This document shows positions 47,348 through 56,770 of a stretch of 64,000 nt of DNA, one piece after another. A program made the translations under genes and the position numbers. Location: assembly GCF_000600085.1 (NCBI RefSeq), contig NZ_CP006821.1, positions 248,001 to 312,000 on the forward strand, given 5' to 3'. The notes under the pieces are model-generated. The model worked only from the letters and a program-made list of their open reading frames with translations, did no database searches and had not been told where the DNA came from. This DNA is from Helicobacter pylori oki112 (lineage in GTDB: Bacteria; Campylobacterota; Campylobacteria; Campylobacterales; Helicobacteraceae). Positions within the stretch are counted from its first letter, which is position 1, and each line of letters opens with the position of its first letter.

Positions 47348-47782
47348 TTAAGCCAAATGGGCTTCTAGCATCCAAATGGATTTTTGCAACTTGGCTAATT
47401 GATCGTCTGCATAAGTTACGGTAACTTTATCGCCTTCTTTTTCAGCGGTGTTAGAAAGCTCTTTAAATTCTTTTTCTAGGTGTTTGTAATCGCCTAGAAT
47501 TTCTTTAAAGATGTCTTTAGAGTGGAAGCTTGTTTTAGTTTCTTCTTTAACACGAGTGAGTTTGAGTGCTTCGGATAAAGTGACTAAGGGGTGGTGTCCT
47601 AATTGAGCGATTCTTTCAGCGAGATCATCAAACATGTCCGCAAATTCTTCATAAATTTCTTCAGTGGCTTTATGCACATTGAAAAAATCGGTGCCTTTCA
47701 CATTCCAATGGAAGTTATGCACTTTCATAAATAACACGATCGCATCCGCTTGCAAATGTTTTAAAATTTCAAATGTTTTCAT
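47348..47782 (-). CDS. napA: Neutrophil-activating protein A, Dps-family ferritin
   Basis: A 144 aa subunit of a dodecameric iron-storing Dps-like particle that protects DNA and activates neutrophils. Ferroxidase residues are visible in [11 protein letters not shown] and [21 protein letters not shown] 47782 is chosen over TTG 47785; AAGGACTTTTG precedes it. Heads a leftward group that includes haem-synthesis genes. In H. pylori napA is known to respond to iron through Fur; no clear operator is identified here. Confidence 0.97.
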   Translation of the reverse strand: MKTFEILKHLQADAIVLFMKVHNFHWNVKGTDFFNVHKATEEIYEEFADMFDDLAERIAQLGHHPLVTLSEALKLTRVKEETKTSFHSKDIFKEILGDYKHLEKEFKELSNTAEKEGDKVTVTYADDQLAKLQKSIWMLEAHLA

Positions 47783-47934
47783 CAAAAGTCCTTTTTTTTA
47801 AAATTGTTTTAGGCTTTTATTTTCATAAAAACCTTGATCGCTATCCTACACCAAAAGAGTTAATGAAAAATTGTTTTGATCTTATTTTTGTCAAAAACTG
47901 ATAAACCCTATTCAATTTAATATTATTTAATCTT

Positions 47935-47985
47935 TTTAAAATTTTGTTTTATAGTAAAACTCATTTTTAAGGGGGATAGTTATCC
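47935..47985 (-). repeat. Partial copy of the intergenic element after flgS
   Basis: The minus strand reads CTATCCCCCTT, GAGTTTTACTATAAAACAAA and later TTTTAAAAA, matching the 3' half of copy A (CTATCCC, GAGTTTGCCATAAAACAAA, TTTTTTAAAAAAA). It directly follows the flgS stop in the same direction, as the full copies follow their genes. The hairpin half is missing. Confidence 0.45.
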
Positions 47986-47988
47986 AAA

Positions 47989-49134
47989 TTAAGAAGCGTT
48001 AAGAATCTTAATTTCAAAGGTTTTTTCTTGATTTTCTAATAGCGCAATGCTCCCTTCATGGGCTTTAACCACTTGTAAAGACAGGGCTAACCCTAGGCCG
48101 TTACCCTTCAATTTAGTGGTTTCAAAAGGCTCAAATAAAGCGCTTTTGTTTTCCACTTCCTTGCCGTTATCAATAATAGTGAAGACAATAAATTCGTTTT
48201 GAATGAACGCTTCAATCTTCACTTGACCCTGTTCGCTCTCTTCTAAGGCTTCAATCGCATCAATAGCGTTATACAAGAAATTTTGTAACACAATCCCCAT
48301 TAAATCAAAGTCAAAAAACCCTTCTTCGTCGCTAAAATTAAAAAGAAAATCAATGTCTTTAGAGTAAGTGTAGCAATTTAGGGCTTCTTTGAGATCGCTC
48401 TCTAGCGTTTTCAAACTTTGCTTGGTGCGGTTGGCTTGAATGCCTTTAGAAAAAAGCAAGGTGGCTTTAATGATTCTTTCCACGCGCCATAAAGCTTTTT
48501 GCAATTCTACAACAATGGGCTTAGTCTTTTCGTTCGCATGCTTTAATAACACCGAAGCTAAAAGAGAGATAGAGCCTACAGGGTTTCTGATCTCATGGGC
48601 TAAATGCGCTGAAATTTTCCCCATAGAAGCGAGCCGCTCTTGGCGTTTTTGAGCGCTAATATCGGTTGCGGTGATGATTTGCTTGCCTTGAATGCTGTTT
48701 TGTTGGACTAAATAGCTTTTATTTTCATGTTCAATTTCGGTGTTAAAATTTTCTAATTTAGCCTTATTGAACACCTCATGGCTTTGATTGGCTAAAGAAT
48801 TTTTATAAAAAAAGCTCCCGTTTTCATTCATTACCCAAATGGCTTGCGGTAAAATCTCTATGACCCATTCATAGAGGGCTTTATAATCCTTAAACTCCTT
48901 TTCCACCTTGTAGCTTTGTAAAATAAATTGGTTTAAAAGCCCTAGCAATTCTTGCATGTCTTTTTTATTGGAAAAATTCTCTAATAAATCTTCGCTCTCT
49001 TTGGGTTTAAAATTTTCTAATGAAATCACATTATCCTCTTTTTTTAACAACCCCTTGAAAGAAGAAGCCTTATCAGAGCGTTTCAAAGGGGAGTTTTTTA
49101 AATAAGGGCGTTTTAAACGCTTGGATTTTTTCAT
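47989..49134 (-). CDS. flgS: Flagellar sensor histidine kinase FlgS
   Basis: Cytoplasmic histidine kinase of 381 aa that phosphorylates FlgR to switch on sigma-54 flagellar genes. It has no membrane segment, a PAS-like region (about 85-150), the H-box [14 protein letters not shown] (about residue 180), N-box [11 protein letters not shown], and a degenerate FIIDNGKE and [14 protein letters not shown] lid. Start overlaps the stop of the FlgJ-like gene. Third in a leftward flgI unit. Confidence 0.95.
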   Translation of the reverse strand: MKKSKRLKRPYLKNSPLKRSDKASSFKGLLKKEDNVISLENFKPKESEDLLENFSNKKDMQELLGLLNQFILQSYKVEKEFKDYKALYEWVIEILPQAIWVMNENGSFFYKNSLANQSHEVFNKAKLENFNTEIEHENKSYLVQQNSIQGKQIITATDISAQKRQERLASMGKISAHLAHEIRNPVGSISLLASVLLKHANEKTKPIVVELQKALWRVERIIKATLLFSKGIQANRTKQSLKTLESDLKEALNCYTYSKDIDFLFNFSDEEGFFDFDLMGIVLQNFLYNAIDAIEALEESEQGQVKIEAFIQNEFIVFTIIDNGKEVENKSALFEPFETTKLKGNGLGLALSLQVVKAHEGSIALLENQEKTFEIKILNAS

Positions 49135-49448
49135 GGTTTTTGTTTTTCTTGCTCTTTTAAGAAATTAAACAGCATTTCGCTATAGCCAAAATTCCCGCTC
49201 AATTCTTTAGAGAGGGTGTCCTTATACATGGAAGTGTAAATCTCATCGCCTGGGGCTTTAGGATACAAAGGGTTATCCATTTTCATAGCGCTATCCAGCA
49301 TGAATTTTAAAAGCAGTGCTTCAAAAGAATCGGTTTGTTCTTTGAGGAGCTTGTCGTTTTTATTTTGAGCTAGCGCTTTTAATTTCTCTTCGCTCGCTAA
49401 TTTAGAAACGTTGTATTGCTCTAACATGGCTTTATTGTTGTTTATCAT
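49131..49448 (-). CDS. FlgJ-like rod-binding protein
   Basis: A 105 aa protein matching only the N-terminal rod-binding half of Flg[22 protein letters not shown] then [18 protein letters not shown]. The muramidase half found in gamma-proteobacterial FlgJ is absent, as usual in this group. It probably assists rod assembly. ATG overlaps the flgI stop (ATGA), showing tight coupling. HP0245 by order. Confidence 0.85.
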   Translation of the reverse strand: MINNNKAMLEQYNVSKLASEEKLKALAQNKNDKLLKEQTDSFEALLLKFMLDSAMKMDNPLYPKAPGDEIYTSMYKDTLSKELSGNFGYSEMLFNFLKEQEKQKP

Positions 49449-50473
49449 AGTATCTCCATTTCAGCGCTAATCGCGCCGCTTTTTTTTAGGGCTTGCAAGA
49501 TTGAAACCATCCCCTTAGCGCTCACGCCAATTTTTTGTAAGGCTTTTACCACCCCAGCAATGGTGATGTTTTTCCCGTTAGAACTCAGCGTGTTATGAGC
49601 GGTGTCTAAGGACATGTTGTTGTCTAAATCCTGCGTGTTTTTAGAATCATTTAAAGGCTCTTTAGTGATTTTCAGCGTGATGTCTTGGCTTGTAACCACT
49701 ACAGGATGCACCATTATATCCACTCCTGAAACGATCGTGCCTGATTTTTCATCTACAATGATCTTATTTTTCGTGCTGTAATTAATAGGGATTTCTTGCA
49801 CTAAGGCTAAAAACTCCACCATAGAAAAACGCTCTGGGCGAGTGATTTGAATGGTTTTTGGATCTAGTGCTATGGCTACTTTATTGCCAAATACCTTATT
49901 TAAAGTGTTTTGCACTTGGATAGCGTTTTTAAAATTAGGGTTTTTTAGGCTTAAAACCATGGCGTTTTTATGGAACAAATCATACGAAACTTCCCTTTCA
50001 ATAGTCGCTCCATTGATGATAGTGGCTGAGAGCAAGTTACTGGAATTACCCGAAGTGATAGCCCCTTGAGCGAGAGCGTAAATATTCCCATCTACCGCAT
50101 TTAAAGGGGTCATCACCAAAGTCCCTCCTTGAATGGATTTTGCATCCCCAATAGAAGAAATTTGAATATCAATTTTATCGCCCTGTCTTGCAAAGGGGGG
50201 TAAGGAGGCTGTAATCATCACCGCAGCGACATTTTTAGATTTAATATCATCTGCAGAGATTTTGACATTCACGCTCTCTAGCATGTTAGAAATGGATTGC
50301 ATGGTGAATTTTGAGCCGGATTTATCCCCTGTGCCATTCAAGCCAATCACAAGCCCATAGCCAATCAGCTGGTTATCCCTTACGCCCACCACGCTCGCTA
50401 TATCGCCTATTTTTTCGGCCAAAAGCTTGTGGAAGGCTAATACAAAAATAAGCCACAAAAACACCCGTTTCAA
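49445..50473 (-). CDS. flgI: Flagellar P-ring protein
   Basis: Periplasmic P-ring subunit of the flagellar basal body. The 342 aa protein has signal [18 protein letters not shown] and the FlgI start [19 protein letters not shown], followed by LNGTGDK. The C-terminal segment [20 protein letters not shown] is typical. First gene of the flgI-flgJ-like-flgS unit, behind an extended -10 promoter. Confidence 0.97.
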   Translation of the reverse strand: MKRVFLWLIFVLAFHKLLAEKIGDIASVVGVRDNQLIGYGLVIGLNGTGDKSGSKFTMQSISNMLESVNVKISADDIKSKNVAAVMITASLPPFARQGDKIDIQISSIGDAKSIQGGTLVMTPLNAVDGNIYALAQGAITSGNSSNLLSATIINGATIEREVSYDLFHKNAMVLSLKNPNFKNAIQVQNTLNKVFGNKVAIALDPKTIQITRPERFSMVEFLALVQEIPINYSTKNKIIVDEKSGTIVSGVDIMVHPVVVTSQDITLKITKEPLNDSKNTQDLDNNMSLDTAHNTLSSNGKNITIAGVVKALQKIGVSAKGMVSILQALKKSGAISAEMEIL

Positions 50474-50505
50474 TCAAACCCTTTCTTTATTCCTTAATTC
50501 TAATT

Positions 50506-50514
50506 ATTTTAGCA
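50506..50514 (-). promoter_or_regulatory. Extended -10 promoter for the flgI unit
   Basis: Minus strand TGCTAAAAT, an extended -10 match 33 bases before the flgI ATG; the leader contains AAAGAAAGGG as ribosome site. No sigma-54 pattern (GG...GC) is seen, consistent with early flagellar class expression. Confidence 0.5.
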
Positions 50515-50558
50515 CAAGCCTTTTATAAAAACTTTAAACTTAATTGGGCGCATTTTTA

Positions 50559-50567
50559 TGCTATACT
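50559..50567 (+). promoter_or_regulatory. Extended -10 promoter for the RNA helicase gene
   Basis: TGCTATACT, an extended -10, about 95 bases before the helicase ATG. The leader is long and AT-rich (50568-50661), which is common for cold-shock helicase genes. Confidence 0.5.
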
Positions 50568-50661
50568 CAAAAATCTTATAAACTTTAAATCAAAGATTTT
50601 AATTTTAGCCTTTTATTAGCTTTTTATAAAGTTTCAAATTAAATTGAGGTATGAATCTCCC

Positions 50662-52140
50662 ATGGAATTGAATCAACCACCACTCCCTACAGAAATTGAT
50701 GATGACGCTTATCATAAGCCTAGTTTTAATGATTTGGGCTTAAAAGAATCGGTTTTAAAATCCGTTTATGAAGCCGGCTTCACTTCCCCAAGCCCCATTC
50801 AAGAAAAGGCCATTCCGGCTGTTTTGCAAGGCCGAGATGTCATCGCGCAAGCCCAAACAGGCACAGGAAAAACCGCCGCTTTCGCTCTGCCCATTATCAA
50901 CAACCTTAAAAACAACCACACCATAGAGGCCTTAGTGATCACGCCCACTAGAGAATTAGCCATGCAAATTAGCGATGAGATTTTTAAATTGGGCAAACAC
51001 ACCAGGACTAAAACCGTGTGCGTGTATGGAGGCCAGAGCGTTAAAAAACAATGCGAATTCATTAAGAAAAACCCCCAAGTGATGATCGCTACACCAGGAA
51101 GGTTGTTGGATCATTTAAAGAACGAGCGCATCCATAAATTTGTGCCTAAAGTGGTCGTTTTAGATGAAAGCGATGAAATGCTGGATATGGGGTTTTTAGA
51201 CGATATTGAAGAGATTTTTGACTATCTCCCTAGCGAAGTGCAGATTTTGCTTTTTTCAGCCACGATACCAGAGCCGATCAAAAGGCTAGCGGATAAGATT
51301 TTAGAAAACCCTATTAAAATCCATATCGCTCCTTCTAATATCACTAACACTGACATCACCCAACGCTTTTATGTGATCAATGAGCATGAGAGGGCTGAAG
51401 CGATCATGCGCCTTTTAGACACCCAAGCGCCCAAAAAGAGCATCGTTTTCACGCGCACCAAAAAAGAGGCCGATGAATTGCACCAATTCCTTGCTTCTAA
51501 AAATTACAAAAGCACCGCCTTGCATGGGGATATGGATCAAAGGGATCGGCGCGCTTCTATCATGGCGTTTAAAAAAAATGACGCTGATGTGTTGGTGGCT
51601 ACGGATGTGGCGAGCCGAGGGCTTGATATTAGCGGTGTAAGCCATGTGTTTAATTACCACTTGCCCCTAAACACCGAGAGCTATATCCATCGCATCGGGA
51701 GAACCGGGCGAGCGGGCAAAAAAGGCATGGCGATCACTTTAGTAACCCCCTTAGAATACAAAGAGCTTTTACGCATGCAAAAAGAAATTGATTCAGAGAT
51801 TGAACTTTTTGAAATCCCCACCATTAACGAAAATCAGATCATCAAAACCTTGCATGACGCTAAAGTGTCTGAAGGGACTATCAGTCTTTATGAACAGCTT
51901 ACCGAAATTTTTGAGCCGTCTCAATTGGTTTTAAAACTTTTGAGTTTGCAGTTTGAAACCAGCAAAATCGGCTTGAACCAGCAAGAAATTGATGCGATTC
52001 AAAACCCTAAAGAAAAAACACCAAAACCCTCTAACAAAAAAACGCACCAACATGAGCAAGCGCGTTCTTTCAAAAAGGGTCAGCACAGAGACAGACACCC
52101 TAAAACGAATCATTATTCTAAAAAACCCAAACGCCGTTAA
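50662..52140 (+). CDS. rhpA: DEAD-box RNA helicase RhpA
   Basis: The only DEAD-box helicase of H. pylori; partner of RNase J in the degradosome. A 492 aa protein with Q-motif (GFTSPSPIQ), AQTGTGKT, PTRELA, motif II changed to DESD, SAT, and HRIGRTGRAG. The C-terminal tail is basic and rich in Lys/His/Gln, likely RNA-binding. The start at 50662 is preferred; a TTG at 50644 would add 6 residues. HP0247 by order. Confidence 0.95.
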   Translation: MELNQPPLPTEIDDDAYHKPSFNDLGLKESVLKSVYEAGFTSPSPIQEKAIPAVLQGRDVIAQAQTGTGKTAAFALPIINNLKNNHTIEALVITPTRELAMQISDEIFKLGKHTRTKTVCVYGGQSVKKQCEFIKKNPQVMIATPGRLLDHLKNERIHKFVPKVVVLDESDEMLDMGFLDDIEEIFDYLPSEVQILLFSATIPEPIKRLADKILENPIKIHIAPSNITNTDITQRFYVINEHERAEAIMRLLDTQAPKKSIVFTRTKKEADELHQFLASKNYKSTALHGDMDQRDRRASIMAFKKNDADVLVATDVASRGLDISGVSHVFNYHLPLNTESYIHRIGRTGRAGKKGMAITLVTPLEYKELLRMQKEIDSEIELFEIPTINENQIIKTLHDAKVSEGTISLYEQLTEIFEPSQLVLKLLSLQFETSKIGLNQQEIDAIQNPKEKTPKPSNKKTHQHEQARSFKKGQHRDRHPKTNHYSKKPKRR

Positions 52141-52160
52141 AATATTTAAAAAGGAAATTC

Positions 52161-53249
52161 ATGCCCATTGATTTGAACGAACATTTAAAAAAGAAAAATC
52201 CTCAAAGAGAAAACCCCACGCCTAATACGCCTAATAATGGGGGGCGTTTCATTCCGCCGTCTAACTCTTTTAATTCTAAAAAACTATCGGTTTTAATCGT
52301 CATTGTTCTTTTAGGCGTTATCGCTTTTTTGGCCAAGCCTTTTGAAGTGATTAGATCAGGAGAAATTGGCATTAAGATCACCGCCGGGAAATACGAACCC
52401 ACCCCCTTACAGCCAGGAATCCACTTTTTTGTGCCTATCATTCAAGACATTCTCATTGTGGATACAAGGATCAGAAATATCAATTTTTCACGCACCGAAG
52501 ACATGGGCGTGGCGGGTAAAAACCAAGGGATTTTTAGAAACGACGCTATTAATGTGATGGATAGTAGGGGTTTGACCGTTTCTATTGAACTCACCGTGCA
52601 ATACCGCCTAAACCCCCAAACCACCCCCCAAACGATCGCTACTTATGGCTTGTCTTGGGAGCAAAAGATCATCAACCCTGTGGTGCGCGATGTGGTGCGC
52701 TCTGTCGTGGGGCGCTATCCGGCTGAAGATTTACCCATTAAGCGCAATGAAATCGCCGCTCTTATTAATAGCGGTATCAATAAAGAAGTTTCTAAGCTCC
52801 CCAACACCCCTGTGGAATTAAGCTCTATCCAATTGAGAGAAATCGTCTTACCCGCTAAGATTAAAGAGCAAATTGAAAAAGTCCAAATCGCACGCCAAGA
52901 ATCAGAAAGGGTGAAATACGAGGTGGAGCGCTATAAGCAAGAAGCTCAAAAACAAGTCGCTCTGGCTAAAGGGGAAGCGGACGCTAACAGGATTAAGGCT
53001 CAGGGCGTGGCGGATGCGATCGTGATTGAGGCTAAGGCGAAATCTCAAGCCAATTTAAGCATTTCACAAAGCTTGAGCGACAAGCTTTTAAGGCTGCGCC
53101 AAATTGAAGTTCAAGGCCAGTTTAATGAAGCGTTAAAAACGAATAATAACGCTCAAATCATGCTCACTCCAGGCGGGGTTGTGCCTAATATTTGGATTGA
53201 CACTAAAAGCAAGGTTAAATCTAGTATTGCCGAGACTAAAGAACCTTAA
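52161..53249 (+). CDS. SPFH/prohibitin-family membrane protein
   Basis: 362 aa. It has a proline/asparagine-rich N-terminal tail, one membrane segment (LSVLIVIVLLGVIAFLA, about residues 45-62), an SPFH domain (IKITAGKYEPTPLQPGIHFF) and a long coiled coil rich in Ala/Lys/Glu (ARQESERVKYEVERYKQEAQ). Related to HflK/stomatin/prohibitin scaffold proteins that organise membrane proteases; the partner is unknown. Follows the helicase by 20 bases. HP0248 by order. Confidence 0.9.
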   Translation: MPIDLNEHLKKKNPQRENPTPNTPNNGGRFIPPSNSFNSKKLSVLIVIVLLGVIAFLAKPFEVIRSGEIGIKITAGKYEPTPLQPGIHFFVPIIQDILIVDTRIRNINFSRTEDMGVAGKNQGIFRNDAINVMDSRGLTVSIELTVQYRLNPQTTPQTIATYGLSWEQKIINPVVRDVVRSVVGRYPAEDLPIKRNEIAALINSGINKEVSKLPNTPVELSSIQLREIVLPAKIKEQIEKVQIARQESERVKYEVERYKQEAQKQVALAKGEADANRIKAQGVADAIVIEAKAKSQANLSISQSLSDKLLRLRQIEVQGQFNEALKTNNNAQIMLTPGGVVPNIWIDTKSKVKSSIAETKEP

Positions 53250-53255
53250 AAACGC

Positions 53256-53795
53256 ATGGCATCTCTCGCCTTTATCCAAGCTTTTTTGGAGTCTTTTAAG
53301 GGATTTTTAAGCCAAGCGACTTTAATTAGCGTTTTGATAGCGAGCGTTTTAATCCTTTTTTGCACAGTTTTGCTCCTTTTGGCTCTGCTTTTAAGAAACC
53401 GTGTAGCTAGCTATATAGCAACAACAGCTTTTTTGGGCGCGTTTTTGAGCATGCCTTTTGTTTTGAAGGTTTTACTCACTCAAGCGATTTACCCCATAGA
53501 AACACGCATCTTACACGCTAACCCTTTAAGTTATAGCAACGCCTTTTCTTTGCAAGTGGGAGTCAAAAACCATTCCAAATTCAGTCTAAACAAATGCGTT
53601 TTACGCCTAGAAGTGCTTAAAAACCCTCACAATTTTGTAGAAGAGCATGCTTTTAAATGGTTTGTCAAAAAAAGCTATGAAAAAACCTTTAAAGAAAGGA
53701 TTTTGCCTGAAGAATCCAAGGTTTTTTCATTCTTTATTGACAACTACCCTTATTCAAAAACGGCCCCCTATCAAGTTTCTTTGTTTTGTTTGTAG
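53256..53795 (+). CDS. DUF2393-like membrane protein
   Basis: A 179 aa protein with two N-terminal membrane segments (LISVLIASVLILFCTVLLLL and IATTAFLGAFLSMPFVLKVL), then a periplasmic part with a beta-sandwich look (FSLQVGVKNHSKFSLNKCVL). This resembles the epsilonproteobacterial DUF2393 family. Function unknown. Starts 6 bases after the SPFH gene, suggesting a joint complex. Confidence 0.78.
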   Translation: MASLAFIQAFLESFKGFLSQATLISVLIASVLILFCTVLLLLALLLRNRVASYIATTAFLGAFLSMPFVLKVLLTQAIYPIETRILHANPLSYSNAFSLQVGVKNHSKFSLNKCVLRLEVLKNPHNFVEEHAFKWFVKKSYEKTFKERILPEESKVFSFFIDNYPYSKTAPYQVSLFCL

Positions 53796-53843
53796 AAAAA
53801 AGCGATTAAAAACGCTTAAAGGCATGAATTTTAAAATAAAGCT

Positions 53844-55394
53844 TTAAAGCCTGGACTCCAACAAACGCTTCGTATAAGCGTGTTTGGGGTTATCAAACAC
53901 CTCTTTAATAGTGCCCATTTCTACGACTTTCCCCTCACTTATCACTAACACCTTATCGCAAAACGCTTTGATCACATCTAAATCATGGCTGATAAACAAA
54001 TAGCTCAAATCCTGCTTTTCTTGTAAATCCAACAGCAATTCCAACACGCTTTTTTGAATGCTTTTGTCTAAAGCAGAGGTTGGCTCATCTAAAAGAATGA
54101 TTTTAGGTTTTAAGGCAATCGCTCTAGCGATCGCTACTCTTTGGCGCTCCCCACCGCTGAGCTCATAAGCGTAAAAGTTAAGCAATTCATGGTTTAAACA
54201 CACTTCTTCTAAACAAAGTTCAGCTAAATGGTGCCATTCTTCTTTGGAAGCTTTAGGGTAAGCAAAGCGCAAAGCCTCTGTTAAAATGCTTTGAATGCTT
54301 AAGCGAGGGTTTAATGATGCGTAAGGGTCTTGAAACACCATTTGCAAGATCTTGCGGTAGGGTTTGAACGCCTTAGAATTTAAAGGCCCCACGCTTTGGC
54401 CTAAAATCTTTTCTTCCCCACTATTTAAAGCGAGTTTTAAAAGCCCTAACGCTAGAGAGCTTTTCCCGCTCCCGCTTTCGCCAATGATGCCGATGTTTTC
54501 CTTAGCTTTGAGGGAAAAATTCACTGATGCGATAAGGGGCTTTTTTAGAGAAGGCCTAAAAAAGCGTTTTTGCAAGTAATAAACGCTAAAATCCTTCACT
54601 TCTAAAAGCGTTTCATCTAGGGCTTTTAAATTTTTAGCGGGCAAGTTTGAAGCTTGAATCAAGAGTTTTGAATATTCGTGCTTGGGGTCATTAAAAAGCT
54701 CTTTAGTGGAATTGGTTTCTACTATCTCGCCTTTTTTTAACACATAAACCCTATCAGCCAAGCGTTTGACCGCCTTTAAATCATGGCTAATGAATAAAAG
54801 GGCGATGTTTTTTTCCGCGCTCAATTGCTTGAGCAAGTCTAAAATCTGGTTTTGGATTTGTGCATCTAATGCGGTGGTAGGCTCATCGCAAATGAGCAGT
54901 TTGGGCACATTAATAATGCCCATAGCGATACACACCCTTTGGCGTTGCCCTCCGCTCAACTCATAAGGGTAACGATCCAAAAATTTTTCGTCTAATTGGA
55001 CTTGTTTCATGGCGTTTAAAACTTGTTCTTTAAGGAGCGTTTTAGAAGCGTTTTTATGGTGTAAAAAATAGGCTTCACTCATTTGCTTGCCGATTTTATG
55101 CAAGGGGTTCAGGCTGGATAGGGGGTCTTGAGCGATGTAGGCTATCGCATTACCCCTTAAATGCTGCATAAATTCTTCGCTTTCTTTTAAAAGGTTGGTT
55201 GTTTCAAACAACACCTCCCCATTATGGGGCTTGAATCTGGGGTTTAAACGCATGATGATATTAGCGATAGAGCTTTTCCCGCTCCCGCTCCCGCCCACGA
55301 TCGCCACCCTTTCGTTAGGATTTAACGAAATATTGATGTTTTGGAGCGAAAAATGCGCGTTTAAAACGCAGTTCAAGTTTTTGATTTCTAGCAT
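53844..55394 (-). CDS. oppD: Peptide ABC transporter ATPase, two fused ABC domains
   Basis: A 516 aa fusion of DppD-like and DppF-like ATPases. Two Walker A loops (GGSGSGKSS and GESGSGKSS), two signatures (LSGGQRQR and LSGGERQR) and two Walker B motifs (LLICDEPTTALD and IILLDEPTSALD) are present, so one polypeptide supplies both sites. It energises uptake of peptides or a similar substrate with the adjacent permease. Follows the permease by 9 bases. Called oppD in H. pylori annotations. Confidence 0.94.
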   Translation of the reverse strand: MLEIKNLNCVLNAHFSLQNINISLNPNERVAIVGGSGSGKSSIANIIMRLNPRFKPHNGEVLFETTNLLKESEEFMQHLRGNAIAYIAQDPLSSLNPLHKIGKQMSEAYFLHHKNASKTLLKEQVLNAMKQVQLDEKFLDRYPYELSGGQRQRVCIAMGIINVPKLLICDEPTTALDAQIQNQILDLLKQLSAEKNIALLFISHDLKAVKRLADRVYVLKKGEIVETNSTKELFNDPKHEYSKLLIQASNLPAKNLKALDETLLEVKDFSVYYLQKRFFRPSLKKPLIASVNFSLKAKENIGIIGESGSGKSSLALGLLKLALNSGEEKILGQSVGPLNSKAFKPYRKILQMVFQDPYASLNPRLSIQSILTEALRFAYPKASKEEWHHLAELCLEEVCLNHELLNFYAYELSGGERQRVAIARAIALKPKIILLDEPTSALDKSIQKSVLELLLDLQEKQDLSYLFISHDLDVIKAFCDKVLVISEGKVVEMGTIKEVFDNPKHAYTKRLLESRL

Positions 55395-55403
55395 GTAACC
55401 CCC

Positions 55404-56420
55404 TTATTTGAGCATGTTAGCGTTGAAAGCATCGCGCACCCCTTCGCCAATGAACACCAAAACAGAAAGCAACAAGCTAATGGCTACAAACGCAACGATG
55501 GCTAAATGGGGCGTGGTGAGGTTATCCTTGCCTTGATTGACCAATTCGCCCAAACTCGCGCTCCCTATAGGCATGCCAAAACCCAAAAAATCCAAAGACA
55601 CTAAAGTAGAAATACTGGCCGCCATTAAAAACGGCACATAAGTGATTGTCGCTACTAAAGCGTTGGGTAAAACATGGTAGAAAATGATTTTTAAATCATT
55701 CACCCCAAGCGCTCTAGCGGCTTTGGTGTAGTCCATATTCCTTGCTTTTAAAAACTCCGTGCGCACGACTTGAGAAAGCCCCATCCAGCTAAAGAGCAAG
55801 ACTAAAAATAAAATGATCCAAAAATTAGAATTGAACGCGCTAGAAATCACAATGAGTAAAAAAAGCATGGGGATCGCGCTCCAAATCTCGCTCAACCTTT
55901 GCCCCACTAAATCTATTAACCCTCCATAATACCCTTGAAACGCTCCCAAACTCACGCCAATAAGAACGCTAAAAAGGGTGAGTAAAATCCCAAACACTAA
56001 CGAAACACGATAGCCATAAACCAGTCTGGCTAACACGTCTCTGGCTTGATCGTCTGTGCCTAAAAGGTGTTTGAAGCTTGGGGGGGTGGGGGCAGGCGAG
56101 TCTAAATCCATAATGATTGTATCGTAGCTATAAGGGATGAGTGCATGGATGATGAAAGCGTCTTTTAAAAGCGTGTTTTGCACATAAGGATCGTTATAAT
56201 CCGTAGGGGTGAAAAAATCGCCTCCAAACTCCACTTCCGCATAGTTTTTGAACATGGGGAAATACGCCTTATTGTCTTTATAGATGAATAAGGGGCGATC
56301 ATTCACCCATAAGGGGGCTAAAAGAGAAAGCGCTAATAAAGCGATAAAAAGATAGAGCGAAAACACTGCCCACTTATTCTTTTTAAAACTAAGAATGCGC
56401 ATTTTAAACAAACTGCTCAC
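55404..56420 (-). CDS. oppC: Peptide ABC transporter permease
   Basis: Inner-membrane permease of the OppC/DppC type, about 338 aa. It has an N-terminal membrane segment, a large periplasmic loop and five more segments. The EAA loop is seen as EFLKARNMDYTKAARALGV. The start is put at GTG 56420 because AAGGGAG lies 7 bases upstream; an in-frame TTG at 56426 is almost inside the ribosome site. OppB and the binding protein are not adjacent. Confidence 0.92.
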   Translation of the reverse strand: MSSLFKMRILSFKKNKWAVFSLYLFIALLALSLLAPLWVNDRPLFIYKDNKAYFPMFKNYAEVEFGGDFFTPTDYNDPYVQNTLLKDAFIIHALIPYSYDTIIMDLDSPAPTPPSFKHLLGTDDQARDVLARLVYGYRVSLVFGILLTLFSVLIGVSLGAFQGYYGGLIDLVGQRLSEIWSAIPMLFLLIVISSAFNSNFWIILFLVLLFSWMGLSQVVRTEFLKARNMDYTKAARALGVNDLKIIFYHVLPNALVATITYVPFLMAASISTLVSLDFLGFGMPIGSASLGELVNQGKDNLTTPHLAIVAFVAISLLLSVLVFIGEGVRDAFNANMLK

Positions 56421-56454
56421 GCTCAAACTCCCTTGATGAAAAACAATTCCTAAG

Positions 56455-56460
56455 ATTATA
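56455..56460 (-). promoter_or_regulatory. -10 box for oppC-oppD
   Basis: Minus strand TATAAT, about 35 bases before the oppC start, giving a short leader of about 28 bases. Confidence 0.55.
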
Positions 56461-56530
56461 ATTAATTATGGGTAATACTAGCAAGAAAATGGGTTTGATC
56501 TATAAAGAAAGAGAATAGGCGTAATAATAA

Positions 56531-56606
56531 TGGTGGAGTGTAGGGGGTTCGAACCCCTGACCTCAACGCTGCCAGCGTTGCACTCTCCCAACTGAGCTAA
56601 CACCCC
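56531..56606 (-). tRNA. tRNA-Ala (GGC)
   Basis: The minus strand GGGGTGTTAGCTCAGTTGGG begins a full cloverleaf with anticodon loop CTGGCAG (anticodon GGC), T-loop GGTTCGAACCC, acceptor partner ACACTCC and encoded ACCA end. 76 bases. Confidence 0.97.
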
Positions 56607-56770
56607 ACTAAAATTAAGCGAGCATTATAACATTTTGCTTAAAAGATGTCAATTTGATGCTTTTTTGAAACGCTTAATAGCAAATTAAGAATGATTATCT
56701 TAAAATTAGGAAGTTTCTTTTTATGGATTAAGTAAAATCACTTATCAAAGCCAAAGCAAAAAGGATATTT

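Noticed and set aside
47786..47988. Fur box upstream of napA
   Set aside because: The gap is AT-rich and partial matches are easy to find; no convincing dyad over a promoter could be defined by eye.
49445..50560. Sigma-54 promoter for flgI/flgS
   Set aside because: No GG-N10-GC pattern upstream; an extended -10 for the housekeeping factor is present instead.
51150..51190. DESD in place of DEAD in the RNA helicase as a loss of function
   Set aside because: The catalytic Asp-Glu pair is kept and the other motifs are intact, so activity is expected.
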